From: a virus
Strand: one strand, 5' to 3'
Length of the DNA stretch: 64,000 bases
IMG/VR virus record: IMGVR_UViG_3300025770_000004
Coordinates: 124,001 to 188,000 of that record
In this document: positions 16,969 through 25,339 of the stretch, in pieces
How the letters are laid out: the number at the start of each line of letters is the position of its first letter
Position numbering within the stretch: the first letter of the stretch is position 1
Notes under the pieces: model-generated
What the model was told of the DNA's origin: nothing
The model's database searches: none
Seen by the model: the letters and a program-made list of their open reading frames with translations, nothing else
Made by a program: the position numbers and the translations under genes

Positions 16969-18021
16969 TTACTTATTGAATCTATTAAATGCCATTGGAC
17001 TTATTTGAACAAACTCTGGTCCACCAACAAACCCATATAAACTTCGATACCCAGTATATGACATAGCTGACTTTAAGTAATCAGTGAAATTCTCACACCA
17101 ACCATCTATTGTATATTCAACCAAGTTATATTTAGTTATACCTTCACCAGTTTTCAATTCAGCTCTATTCCAAGATTTTTGGACTTCTTTAGTTGACATA
17201 CCTCTATAATATTTATAAACAGACGCACCCGTCTTCAATGCTGTATTAGCCGTATCAAAATCAACTTCTTCATATTGACCATCTTTATCTTTCATAAAAG
17301 TAGTGCCACAACTTTCAAGTGATTTATTTAGAATACCACCTAACATAACGTAGTCAGCACCTATTGCCAAAGCTTTAATTATATCTGAAAAGTTTCTGAA
17401 TCCACCATCCGCAATTATTTTGGTTGGGTTATCAAATTCTGATTTTATCTTAGCACACTCATCTATTAAAGATGCCATTGGAAAATGTATAGAAACATTA
17501 GCTGATGTAGTACAAGCAGACCCACCACCAATACCAACTCTAATATAATCAACACCAATTTCACAGTACTTTCTATAAGTATTTGGATTAGCAATATTAC
17601 CAACCATTAACTCAATATCATTTCCGAATTTTTCTTTGATTCTCTTAGATATATCATAAAGCTTTTGCATATGACCGTTAGCCACATCAATCAAAACTCT
17701 TGGTGGTAATTTAGAACCATTTTCAAATAGTTCAATTATTTCATCCAATCCATAAGAAAAGAAAAAAGAATCACAACCATCATTCATCCAACTAGAATTA
17801 TATACTTTAGTTAACACATTGTATTTTACATGACGAGGTAAACAAATATTAGTATTACCAACAAAGTGTTGTATGTTTGTATCATCAATAACTGTATCCA
17901 TTGGTGCTGTAAACAATGGTAGTTTACCATCTTTTAATGGGTTTATCTCTGATCTTGAAGAGATTGAACTCAATTCAGAAGGCACTATTGAAACATCATT
18001 CCAATCTAATTTAATATCCAT
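16969..18021 (-). CDS. IMP dehydrogenase / GMP reductase family enzyme
   Basis: A 350-residue TIM-barrel enzyme. The catalytic loop reads IRVGIGGGSACTT, with the Cys that forms the covalent purine intermediate. Phosphate-binding segments are IIADGGFRNFSDIIKALAIGADYVMLGG and the flap YRGMST. CBS domains are absent, as in GMP reductase, and the size matches GMPR (~345) better than IMPDH (~490). GMPR turns GMP to IMP with NADPH; IMPDH makes XMP. I favour a GMP-reductase-like enzyme without excluding a small IMPDH. It would shift purine pools during infection. Confidence 0.85.
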   Translation of the reverse strand: MDIKLDWNDVSIVPSELSSISSRSEINPLKDGKLPLFTAPMDTVIDDTNIQHFVGNTNICLPRHVKYNVLTKVYNSSWMNDGCDSFFFSYGLDEIIELFENGSKLPPRVLIDVANGHMQKLYDISKRIKEKFGNDIELMVGNIANPNTYRKYCEIGVDYIRVGIGGGSACTTSANVSIHFPMASLIDECAKIKSEFDNPTKIIADGGFRNFSDIIKALAIGADYVMLGGILNKSLESCGTTFMKDKDGQYEEVDFDTANTALKTGASVYKYYRGMSTKEVQKSWNRAELKTGEGITKYNLVEYTIDGWCENFTDYLKSAMSYTGYRSLYGFVGGPEFVQISPMAFNRFNK

Positions 18022-18030
18022 TTTGTGGTT

Positions 18031-18147
18031 TTAGTTTTTGAAAACTATTAGAGCAGTCATTAAAGCAGCAATAAATAGTATTATATAAGATAATGGTATA
18101 GTGCCACCATTATTAACTTTGAAGAAATATTCGTATATTTTTTTCAT
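18031..18147 (-). CDS. 38-residue single-pass membrane protein
   Basis: Minus-strand frame ATG 18147 to TAA 18031 gives 38 residues: a charged start (MKKIYEYFFKVNNGG) and one hydrophobic helix (PLSYIILFIAALMTALIVF) ending in KN. It lies in the 127-nt gap between two same-strand genes, with no overlap. The tidy membrane-protein layout argues for a real gene. It could act in membrane modification or lysis; no family recognised. Confidence 0.45.
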   Translation of the reverse strand: MKKIYEYFFKVNNGGTIPLSYIILFIAALMTALIVFKN

Positions 18148-18148
18148 A

Positions 18149-18457
18149 TCAATAGAAAGAATATTTATCCTCTACTTTGATACAGTATATTGATATTGGA
18201 TAAAGTCTTATTCCTTTATCATCATCCTCAATTAGAAATCTCATAGATCCATCTATTAATTCCTCATTCATTACTTTAACAGTGGCGTTGTGTAATCCAC
18301 TAAAGATAGCCACATTCACATCATCCTCAATTTTTATGAAGTTTTTTTTAGAATCTGTTATCTTACCACCAAAACCTTCTTTGAAGTAAGATTTATCAAT
18401 GATTTTCATTAAATCATCTTTGTTTGTCAATTCTACTCTTATTTCGTGCTTTATCAT
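18149..18457 (-). CDS. Hypothetical protein
   Basis: A 102-residue protein with likely alternating strands (HEIRVELTNKDDLMKIIDKSYF; ISIYCIKVEDKYSFY) and a short helix. No family recognised. It is preceded by a structured non-coding stretch at 18541-18594 and a terminator, so that RNA would be its leader if both are transcribed together. Confidence 0.6.
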   Translation of the reverse strand: MIKHEIRVELTNKDDLMKIIDKSYFKEGFGGKITDSKKNFIKIEDDVNVAIFSGLHNATVKVMNEELIDGSMRFLIEDDDKGIRLYPISIYCIKVEDKYSFY

Positions 18458-18540
18458 ATTTTTCGTTTAATTTACTATAATATTAGTATTAATTACTATA
18501 AAAGTTTAGACTAAAGATTTAAAAGTTTATATATATTACA

Positions 18541-18594
18541 CGAACCGGAGGGCAATAGCCCCAATCTTTAGGACCGGTATTAGTTACGCTAATA
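18541..18594 (-). ncRNA. Candidate structured RNA leader (two stacked hairpins)
   Basis: On the minus strand: hairpin TATTAG-CGTAA-CTAATA (18594-18578), then ACCGG (18578-18574) pairing with CCGGT (18548-18544) around an inner GGGC-TATT-GCCC (18561-18550). It is GC-rich against a very AT-rich background and lies 87 nt upstream of the gene at 18457. It could be a cis-regulatory leader or a small RNA released downstream of the terminator at 18596. No known riboswitch recognised. Confidence 0.45.
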
Positions 18595-18595
18595 G

Positions 18596-18624
18596 AAAAG
18601 ACTGAATTCGCTACTCAGTCTTTT
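18596..18624 (-). terminator. Terminator after the 128-residue gene
   Basis: Inverted repeat AAAAGACTGA / TCAGTCTTTT (10 bp, 9-nt loop) ending in T-rich sequence on the minus strand, touching the TGA at 18624-18626. Confidence 0.75.
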
Positions 18625-19010
18625 CACTTTTTAAATAAGTCGTACATTATAAAATCTCTTAATTCACTTTTATCACTAAGCTCTCTTTCTGATATATGTA
18701 ATTTGAATGTTACTTTAACAACACCTTTACCAAAACTAGATGATATTGTTGATCTCTCAAATTGAGTATCAACAACCCACAACCCACTTTCGAATTTATC
18801 ATTAAAATTCTTTAATTTATCATTCTTATCAACCAATAGCCTGAAATGAAAATTATTCTGGCTATCAGTTATATCTTTTCTCATTTCGAAATATTCTGTT
18901 AATGGTATAGTAACTGTTAATTTAACAGGTTCCATTGAATACCACATATCTTTCCTCATTTCACTTTTTAGTACACAAGGGTACTTATCATCTTTATAGA
19001 TTAATTTCAT
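18624..19010 (-). CDS. Hypothetical protein
   Basis: A 128-residue protein, probably a beta-rich fold (VKLTVTIPLTEYFEMRKD; GVVKVTFKLHISERELSD). Overlaps the upstream gene by 4 nt (ATGA) and ends in a terminator, so it is the last gene of a two-gene unit. Function unknown. Confidence 0.65.
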   Translation of the reverse strand: MKLIYKDDKYPCVLKSEMRKDMWYSMEPVKLTVTIPLTEYFEMRKDITDSQNNFHFRLLVDKNDKLKNFNDKFESGLWVVDTQFERSTISSSFGKGVVKVTFKLHISERELSDKSELRDFIMYDLFKK

Positions 19011-19582
19011 ATTCCTAATTCTTTTAATTTAATATCTCTTAATAATGATATAAGAGAACTCCATTTTTCAGGATTACTTTTAAATTCTTCGTTTATTACT
19101 TCCTTTATATCTTTAGTATCAAAAAAATGTGTATTTTTCATTAAATAATCAACTCTTCCGGGATTATCAACTACCTTAGAAGGGTCTAGTATCCTCTTAA
19201 TTAACACTTTCTTACCCATGAAGTTTATATTTGTTCCAAAATCTACTGGTGTGAAACTTTGTGGGTATTCGTTCATCAACTCTTCCAAGATATCACATAC
19301 AACATCTATCTTATCATATCTACACTCTGATGGTATGAGATAGGGATTACAAATAGATCCTTGTTCTATTAAGAATAAAGCACAATCTTTTGATCCATTT
19401 GATATTGATAATGATAATAGCTTTCTTTTTAATTTATCATTGAATAAATCAGATCTTAGTGAAGAAACGTTAAATTTTAGATTATCTAATTGATTTGCAT
19501 GAACATTACTAATTAAGGCATCATTTAACCTATTGGGGTATTGAGACCATCTCGCTCTCTTATCTTTCTTTTCATTTCCCAT
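19007..19582 (-). CDS. Hypothetical, possibly ankyrin-like protein
   Basis: A 191-residue protein. KLLSLSISNGSKDCALFLIEQGSIC has the helix-turn-helix look of an ankyrin repeat (xxxSxxNGxxDxAxxLIExG), but only one such unit is clear. The start (MGNEKKDKRARWSQYPNRL) is basic. It has a TATATTTG promoter element 25 nt upstream and is co-translated with the next gene. Ankyrin assignment is tentative. Confidence 0.55.
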   Translation of the reverse strand: MGNEKKDKRARWSQYPNRLNDALISNVHANQLDNLKFNVSSLRSDLFNDKLKRKLLSLSISNGSKDCALFLIEQGSICNPYLIPSECRYDKIDVVCDILEELMNEYPQSFTPVDFGTNINFMGKKVLIKRILDPSKVVDNPGRVDYLMKNTHFFDTKDIKEVINEEFKSNPEKWSSLISLLRDIKLKELGI

Positions 19583-19606
19583 AAAACTTTTTTAATTATT
19601 CTCCTA

Positions 19607-19614
19607 CAAATATA
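19607..19614 (-). promoter_or_regulatory. Bacteroidota-type -7 promoter element TATATTTG
   Basis: Minus-strand TATATTTG about 25 nt before the gene starting at 19582. No -33 TTG at the ideal spacing. Confidence 0.45.
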
Positions 19615-19652
19615 GATAAAAACCCCAATAAAGTCTAAACAATTAGATATAA

Positions 19653-19662
19653 TTAATATATA
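19653..19662 (+). promoter_or_regulatory. Late-promoter-like box TTAATATATA
   Basis: TTAATATATA, 23 nt before the ATG of nrdB. Confidence 0.4.
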
Positions 19663-19685
19663 ATACACATAAATAAATTATTTAA

Positions 19686-20651
19686 ATGGTAGAACAAGAA
19701 CACATATTAACAGAGAACCCTGGTAGGTTTGTGGTATTCCCACTAAAATATCACGACATTTGGGAAATGTACAAAACAGCAGAACATTCATTCTGGACAT
19801 CAGAAGAAATTGACTTGTCACAAGACATGACTGATTGGGAAGAAAAACTTAATGATGATGAAAGACATTATATAAAGAACGTATTAGCATTTTTTGCGGC
19901 ATCTGATGGTATCGTTAATGAAAATCTGGCTGAGAATTTTGTTAAAGAAGTTCAATATCCAGAAGCTAAATTCTTTTATGGTTTCCAATTAACAATCGAG
20001 AATATTCACTCAGAAACATACTCATTATTAATTGATACTTATATAAAGGATAATAAAGAAAAGGACCATTTATTCAATGCTATTGATACAATTGATTCTG
20101 TTCAAAAGAAAGCTCAATGGGCCTTGAAGTGGATTGATTCTGAATCTTTTGCTGAAAGACTTATAGCATTTGCGGCAGTTGAAGGTATATTCTTCTCTGG
20201 TTCATTCTGTTCTATCTTCTGGTTAAAGAAAAGAGGGTTAATGCCTGGATTAACATTCTCAAATGAGTTGATATCAAGAGATGAAGGACTTCATTGTTTA
20301 TTTGCTTGTTTATTACACAACAAATACATTCAAAACAAAGTAAGTGAAGAACGTATTAAAGAAATCATTTGTGAAGCCGTTGAAATCGAAAAAGAGTTTG
20401 TAACAGATTCTTTACCAGTTGCTCTTATCGGAATGAATGAGGTATTAATGCAACAATACATCGAGTACGTTGCTGATTATTGGTTAATTGAATTAGGATG
20501 TTCTAAAGTGTATCACGCTGAGAACCCATTTGACTTTATGGATATGTTATCTTTACAGAATAAAAGTAACTTCTTTGAGAAAAGAGTATCTGAATATCAA
20601 AAAGCATCTAATACTAACATTGATTATGATAACCTTTCTGATGATTTTTAA
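19686..20651 (+). CDS. nrdB: Class I ribonucleotide reductase beta subunit
   Basis: A 321-residue R2 protein. Iron ligands and radical site are visible: the helix with [13 protein letters not shown], the [16 protein letters not shown] stretch with the E-x-x-H pair and the likely radical Tyr, and [13 protein letters not shown]. The C-terminus ends YDNLSDDF, the peptide type that docks on the large subunit. It makes the tyrosyl radical used by NrdA to reduce ribonucleotides. No nrdA lies in this window; it must be elsewhere in the phage or be supplied by the host. Followed by a terminator. Confidence 0.95.
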   Translation: MVEQEHILTENPGRFVVFPLKYHDIWEMYKTAEHSFWTSEEIDLSQDMTDWEEKLNDDERHYIKNVLAFFAASDGIVNENLAENFVKEVQYPEAKFFYGFQLTIENIHSETYSLLIDTYIKDNKEKDHLFNAIDTIDSVQKKAQWALKWIDSESFAERLIAFAAVEGIFFSGSFCSIFWLKKRGLMPGLTFSNELISRDEGLHCLFACLLHNKYIQNKVSEERIKEIICEAVEIEKEFVTDSLPVALIGMNEVLMQQYIEYVADYWLIELGCSKVYHAENPFDFMDMLSLQNKSNFFEKRVSEYQKASNTNIDYDNLSDDF

Positions 20652-20675
20652 TTAAATTACTCGACAAGGTTAATT

Positions 20676-20705
20676 AACCCACTTCTTATGAGGTGGGTTT
20701 TTTTG
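20676..20705 (+). terminator. Terminator after nrdB
   Basis: Inverted repeat AACCCACTT-CTTATG-AGGTGGGTT followed by seven T, 24 nt after the nrdB stop. Confidence 0.88.
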
Positions 20706-20714
20706 TTGCTAAAA

Positions 20715-20725
20715 TTTAATATATA
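20715..20725 (+). promoter_or_regulatory. Late-promoter-like box TTTAATATATA
   Basis: TTTAATATATA, 20 nt before the ATG at 20746, right after the nrdB terminator; it should start the run of four tagged genes. Confidence 0.55.
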
Positions 20726-20745
20726 AAACATAAAATAATTTTATT

Positions 20746-21195
20746 ATGAAACATTTAAAGAAATTTAACGAAAATGTTAAAGATTATATTGATAATGGTG
20801 AAGCATCTGAATATGGTAATGTTCCTTCAAGAGAAGATGAATATAAAGAAATATCTAAAAAGGTTTGGTCAAATCCAAGAACACCAGGAATTAACTTAGA
20901 AAGTTTAGCTGAATATTGTATGAAAAGAGCTAAAGAAGAAGGTAAGGTCTTTATAATTAATGATGATGGTTACAGAATTCAAAAAATGTATAAATCAGAT
21001 TTAGGAAATTTTTTGTTTTTTGAAGGAGAGTTTTTCAAAATAATTATGGATCCAAAAGATGATAGAGTTTATGATGGTGGTGATTATTATGGTGATTGGA
21101 TTGTCACTAAAATATCTAAAGAAGATATAACAAGTGGTCTAAAATCAAAAATAGATACACTACAAGTAAAAATAGATGAAATAAACAAATTATGA
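20746..21195 (+). CDS. Tagged hypothetical protein
   Basis: A 149-residue protein starting MKHLKKFNENVKDYIDNG, one of the tag family. The rest mixes helix and strand (SLAEYCMKRAKEEGKVFIINDDGYRI) and is not recognised; the end is a charged helix. First of four tagged genes joined by ATGA overlaps, all probably late head-internal proteins. Confidence 0.68.
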   Translation: MKHLKKFNENVKDYIDNGEASEYGNVPSREDEYKEISKKVWSNPRTPGINLESLAEYCMKRAKEEGKVFIINDDGYRIQKMYKSDLGNFLFFEGEFFKIIMDPKDDRVYDGGDYYGDWIVTKISKEDITSGLKSKIDTLQVKIDEINKL

Positions 21196-21482
21196 AATAC
21201 TTAAAAAGATTTAGTGAGATAAACGAATCACTACCAAGGCAACACACTGTTGACCAACTTAAAAGGTTAAGAAAGTTAACTAAAGGTACTGATATCGGTG
21301 ATAGAATCTCTGATATGAATAAAGAAGGTGCTAATATACAATATATTCATAATCCTATTGATACAGGCATTGAATCTTATGAAGATTATGAAAAAGCTAA
21401 TAAGAAATTCATACCATCTTGGAACTTAAAACATTTAAGTGGACCATTCGGTGGTAAAAAAGTTACAAAGATTAAACAATGA
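21192..21482 (+). CDS. Tagged small hypothetical protein
   Basis: A 96-residue protein starting MKYLKRFSEINESLPRQ, a tag with a clear I-N-E|S site. If cut there, about 83 residues remain, mostly polar and ending basic (GGKKVTKIKQ). Overlaps both neighbours by 4 nt. Function unknown. Confidence 0.65.
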   Translation: MKYLKRFSEINESLPRQHTVDQLKRLRKLTKGTDIGDRISDMNKEGANIQYIHNPIDTGIESYEDYEKANKKFIPSWNLKHLSGPFGGKKVTKIKQ

Positions 21483-21928
21483 AATATTTAAATAAATTTG
21501 AAAAATTTAACGAATCATCTTATGGTGGTGAAAAGGTAGAAACAAATATATTGACGAAGAATCTTAATTTCGATTATAAAATTAATATCGATGACCTAAA
21601 CCGAAGATACGGAGCAACGATTTTTCATCCAGATTCACCACCTAGAGAAGAAGAATATATTACTGGACCGATTGAAGTTGAGTTCATTAAGGGTATGGGT
21701 TCAAACCAATTAATGGCTGAAATTCCATTGCTTAATTTCTACACCCGGAAAAAAGTAGGTTCAAGGTTAAGATACATATTTAATAGTAAAGACAAAGAAA
21801 GTACCTTGTTGTTTAATTATAGGGGAGATGGTTGGAAAAACTTCTTTGAAGTAATTGACTCTCAATACCACAAACCATTTGAGAAAATTAAAACAGAGTT
21901 AGACAATGAAGCATTTAAAAACATTTGA
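21479..21928 (+). CDS. Tagged hypothetical protein
   Basis: A 149-residue protein with the tag MKYLNKFEKFNESSYGG. The body appears beta-rich (DPxx-free, with GPIEVEFIKGMG and KKVGSRLRYIFN). No family recognised. It overlaps the previous gene by 4 nt and the next by 23 nt. Confidence 0.65.
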   Translation: MKYLNKFEKFNESSYGGEKVETNILTKNLNFDYKINIDDLNRRYGATIFHPDSPPREEEYITGPIEVEFIKGMGSNQLMAEIPLLNFYTRKKVGSRLRYIFNSKDKESTLLFNYRGDGWKNFFEVIDSQYHKPFEKIKTELDNEAFKNI

Positions 21929-22175
21929 ATCACATTCAAACTTAGCAGAAGACATTGCTAAAGACCTATTACCTAAGTTAATAAAACTTAGAGAAGAAAG
22001 GGGTCAATTTACTGTTGGTATGTTTGACAACTATATGGAAGAAAGAAATGCTAACATGAAATTAACTGATGAAGTTATGAGTTACTTAGTAAGTATGGGA
22101 TTTGATTTCGATACAGACGCTGAGGATGATGATTATGAAGATGAAACACCAATATTTAACTACAACTTAAACTAA
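21906..22175 (+). CDS. Tagged small acidic protein
   Basis: An 89-residue protein starting MKHLKTFESHSNLAED. The middle is helical and the C-terminus very acidic (FDTDAEDDDYEDETP). The start lies 23 nt inside the previous gene and is supported by the tag. Ends the four-gene run at a bidirectional terminator. Confidence 0.62.
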   Translation: MKHLKTFESHSNLAEDIAKDLLPKLIKLREERGQFTVGMFDNYMEERNANMKLTDEVMSYLVSMGFDFDTDAEDDDYEDETPIFNYNLN

Positions 22176-22177
22176 AT

Positions 22178-22207
22178 AAAAAAGAGACCTTTAAGTCTCT
22201 TTTTTTA
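22178..22207. terminator. Bidirectional terminator
   Basis: Inverted repeat AAAGAGAC-CTTTAA-GTCTCTTT with A-run and T-run flanks, between convergent genes. Confidence 0.85.
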
Positions 22208-22493
22208 TTATATTATCTATTTTCCTATCTCTTTCAAATAATGCTATATGTAAAACAACATCCTTATAATAGGTTTCGGTTAATGTAAAGGGTATGAATT
22301 TACCAGTAATTGGTTGTATATTAACAGTCTGTTCGTCATTATACATTCTACCCTCAACCATATTAAAATCATCTAATGTAAGAACGTCTGAACCAGAAGA
22401 CATCGAATCTTCTTTATGATCCATATTTGGAAGCTTCCTGTAATTTAAGTAAACAAGAATATAATTTTGGTTTATATCTTTAGTACTAAACAT
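22191..22493 (-). CDS. Hypothetical protein
   Basis: A 100-residue protein of unknown function. Strand-rich sequence (QNYILVYLNYRKL; VVLHIALFERDRK) with an acidic Ser/Asp linker. It shares one base with the stop of the small basic gene upstream (TAATG), forming a two-gene unit. Confidence 0.6.
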   Translation of the reverse strand: MFSTKDINQNYILVYLNYRKLPNMDHKEDSMSSGSDVLTLDDFNMVEGRMYNDEQTVNIQPITGKFIPFTLTETYYKDVVLHIALFERDRKIDNIIKKET

Positions 22494-22666
22494 TATTTAA
22501 GTATCATATACTTAACACCATCCACAACTTTCACTGTGTATTTACCACCTTTTGATTTAGAAGCTTTTTTAGAAGCCCTTTTAGTAGCTTGGTTAGTTTT
22601 GATGTTTTTTTCAGTTTCACCGAATTTTTGCTTCATTACTTCCTTCATTGAATATCTTTGTTCCAT
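22493..22666 (-). CDS. Small basic Lys/Ser-rich protein
   Basis: A 57-residue protein (ATG 22666, TAA 22495-22493). MEQRYSMKEVMKQKFG is followed by a Lys/Ser/Ala-rich stretch and ends GKYTVKVVDGVKYMILK. The reading frame is tight and coupled to the next gene by TAATG. A near-consensus host-type element (TATATTCG) lies upstream near 22690. The charge suggests nucleic-acid or capsid contact. Confidence 0.55.
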   Translation of the reverse strand: MEQRYSMKEVMKQKFGETEKNIKTNQATKRASKKASKSKGGKYTVKVVDGVKYMILK

Positions 22667-22745
22667 AATTTTATATCTTTAAGTTATTACGAATATAAGG
22701 AATATTTTCTGTTTTTCCATCATAGAAATAAAATATATACATGAT

Positions 22746-24056
22746 ATGTTAAAGAAATATAAAGAATTTATTAAAGAATCAATAAACGGCTATGAATATG
22801 GTTGTGTTATGGTTGACGTACCAGTTAATAATTGGGAAGAAATAACATCTTGGATAGACCCAGAAGACATCTATGAAAGTGACGGTGATTCAACGTATGG
22901 TGTACAAAAGAGACCACACCTTACACTTTTATATGGTTTACATAAGGAAGTATCAAATGAGGAAGTTAAGTCTATATTCGATACCTTTGAAGGTGATATA
23001 AATATAGAAGTTGATGGTGTTGATATATTTGAGAATGATAAATTTGATGTTGTTAAATTCAATATTAACCCACAGGGATCATTACAAAATCTTTTTGATG
23101 AATTATCCGAATTACCAAATTCAAATGAATACCCAGAATATAAACCACATATAACAATTGCTTATGTTAAAAAAGGTATGGGTAAGAAATATCTAAAACC
23201 CGATTATAAATATAATGTTAAGAACATTGATAAAGTTACTTATTCACATGCTGATGGTAAGGAATTCAAATTTGAAGTTAATAACGTTTCAGAATCAATA
23301 AATGAAAATAAGATGTGGTATAAATCAATACCCGAAATACTTTCTTGGTTAGATTCTAAAACTGATATGCCTTGGATTTTTGTTGATGTGGAAACAACAG
23401 GATTAAATGGTCCAAAGAAAGAACAATTAACACAAGTATCTTGTTTAGTAACTGAATGTGATTTTGATAATAACGAATTCAAGGAGTTAGGACAATTTGA
23501 TGAGAAAATAAAACTAACAAATGATACTAAGTCTAAATATAACGAACCAGAAGATAGAACTAAATGGGTTTTAGGATTCAACCATTATGGTAGTGGCGGA
23601 TATAAGTACAAAGACGAAGAAACTGTTGTTAATGATTTCTTTAAATTCATAGGTGAATACGAACCTTGTTTATTAATTGCACAAAACGCGGCATTTGATA
23701 TGGCTATGTTGAGTGGTAGATATGGTAATAAGATTGTGAATGAAGTATTTGATACTAAGATGTTGATACAATTATACTTTTTACCATTGTTACAGAAGTT
23801 AGCTGAGACTGACCCATCTTTTCAAGAGAAAATAGATTTTATTGGTACTTCACCAAGAGATAATGGATTAATATCATCATCTATGTCTAAAATAGGACCA
23901 GTACTTGGTATTAATATGAGTGGTTATCACGATGCTATTACAGATTGTAAAATAACAATACAAATGTATCAAGGTATTGTTGATTTATTAACAGAGCATC
24001 AAGATGTTGATATAATGAAGTATCAAACAGAAAGAATTAAAGTAATTAGAAAGTGA
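22746..24056 (+). CDS. Tagged fusion: 2H phosphoesterase + DnaQ-type 3'-5' exonuclease
   Basis: A 436-residue protein. Tag: MLKKYKEFIKES with I-K-E|S. Residues ~18-180: a 2H (LigT-like) phosphoesterase, with the paired motifs RPHLTLLYG (His58, Thr60) and KPHITIAYV (His135, Thr137), a family acting on 2',3'-cyclic or 2',5' RNA ends. Residues ~205-415: a DEDDh exonuclease, with FVDVETTGL (Asp214, Glu216), NAAFDMAML (Asp318) and YHDAITD (His395, Asp400). Between them, VSESINE|N (181-188) is a second cleavage-type site, so the virion form may be two separate enzymes. The pair could process RNA ends or degrade host nucleic acid early. Confidence 0.88.
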   Translation: MLKKYKEFIKESINGYEYGCVMVDVPVNNWEEITSWIDPEDIYESDGDSTYGVQKRPHLTLLYGLHKEVSNEEVKSIFDTFEGDINIEVDGVDIFENDKFDVVKFNINPQGSLQNLFDELSELPNSNEYPEYKPHITIAYVKKGMGKKYLKPDYKYNVKNIDKVTYSHADGKEFKFEVNNVSESINENKMWYKSIPEILSWLDSKTDMPWIFVDVETTGLNGPKKEQLTQVSCLVTECDFDNNEFKELGQFDEKIKLTNDTKSKYNEPEDRTKWVLGFNHYGSGGYKYKDEETVVNDFFKFIGEYEPCLLIAQNAAFDMAMLSGRYGNKIVNEVFDTKMLIQLYFLPLLQKLAETDPSFQEKIDFIGTSPRDNGLISSSMSKIGPVLGINMSGYHDAITDCKITIQMYQGIVDLLTEHQDVDIMKYQTERIKVIRK

Positions 24057-25339
24057 AATACTTAAAGAAATATAAACTATTTGAATCAGAAGACTCTACT
24101 AGATTCTCCAATCTAAAAAGAGAATTAGAGGATATTGTATTAGAATTATCTGATGATGGATTTGGTGTAGTTATAGATGAGACTAATTACACACCACCTA
24201 TGTTTTCAGACTCAATAAGATCGGTATGTGTTGGTATTTATAGAAAGAATGATGAGATTTGGAGATGGGATGATATAAAGGATGCTGTTAAAAGAATAGA
24301 AGATTATGTTTGGAGAGCTGATGAAGGATATGGTGTTGATGTAGAAGTTACAAAGGAACAAGATTGGATGTCATTAGATAGATTCATCGATGTTTATGGT
24401 GGTGAAGAGTTTAGTTATCCAGGTATATCATTACTTATTTATTCAGAGGATGATTATGGTGATTTATTAAATTCAATGGATGAGAGTTTAAATGAATCCA
24501 ACGAAGAAAGATATAGCATTTTTGATTTTTATAATGATTTATATTATCAGAATATGAAGAATAATAAATTAAGTGAGTCTGATATTAAAAAATGGACAAA
24601 CCATTTTATTGGTGATAAATGGTATGGTATAATCGAAGATTATTTGACTAAAACTTGGAATTCTATGAAGAAAGTTGATATAGATTATGTTAATGATAGA
24701 CTATATGATATATGGGATGAAATACCAACTGAAAAGGGTAAATGGGTCACAACTGCTATAACTTATGGTGATTATTATAAAAAAGATGAACCAATTAAGA
24801 ATAAATATAATGGAACAATGCCTGTTTATGATACAGAAGATGATAGTAGGTTTTATATGATAATGAGAGATATAATTAGATCAATTATGTTACCGACATT
24901 TAAAATAGGTGGGTATAAAAATGATGTTTATATCAGACAAGATGAAGCTGAGGAATATGTAACTGATAAAAAATTCCAATGTGTTAACTTTGATATTATG
25001 AACTATGAGGTTGTTAGAAATAGTGATATCATAGTTAAAAATAAATATGATTTACAAAAATTGCGTAATTATAGCCCAGCAAACATATTAACTATGTATG
25101 TTCCTTGTGTTTATATTGATATAGGTAATACTGATCAGGGTATTGTTGGTATGTACCCGTATAAATCAGTACCGATGAATTTAAGGAAATTAGAATCTGG
25201 GTTAGATGAAGTTTTACCAACAATATTACCAACAATGGACCACGGTGAGGTTATTTTCGGGAAGAGTAGAGGAGATAGACAATTCGATGATGATAGGGAT
25301 ATAGAAGATTATACATTAAAAATATTATTAAAATTTTGA
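24053..25339 (+). CDS. Tagged two-part protein, GTG start
   Basis: A 428-residue protein starting at GTG 24053, overlapping the previous stop (GTGA). The start is fixed by the perfect tag MKYLKKYKLFES, identical to that of the next gene. Residues ~15-135 form the 'ELSDDGFGVVI' domain seen also at 7983 and 25336. At 142-149, MDESLNE|S is an internal cleavage-type site. The C-terminal ~280 residues (RYSIFDFYNDLYYQ onwards) are unique, with many Tyr, Asp and Trp. Possibly made as a precursor and cut in the prohead. Function unknown. Confidence 0.72.
   Translation: MKYLKKYKLFESEDSTRFSNLKRELEDIVLELSDDGFGVVIDETNYTPPMFSDSIRSVCVGIYRKNDEIWRWDDIKDAVKRIEDYVWRADEGYGVDVEVTKEQDWMSLDRFIDVYGGEEFSYPGISLLIYSEDDYGDLLNSMDESLNESNEERYSIFDFYNDLYYQNMKNNKLSESDIKKWTNHFIGDKWYGIIEDYLTKTWNSMKKVDIDYVNDRLYDIWDEIPTEKGKWVTTAITYGDYYKKDEPIKNKYNGTMPVYDTEDDSRFYMIMRDIIRSIMLPTFKIGGYKNDVYIRQDEAEEYVTDKKFQCVNFDIMNYEVVRNSDIIVKNKYDLQKLRNYSPANILTMYVPCVYIDIGNTDQGIVGMYPYKSVPMNLRKLESGLDEVLPTILPTMDHGEVIFGKSRGDRQFDDDRDIEDYTLKILLKF

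Noticed and set aside
22467-22682. Plus-strand frame of 71 codons with hydrophobic residues.
   Set aside because: Shadow of the 57-residue basic minus-strand gene that is coupled by TAATG to its neighbour.
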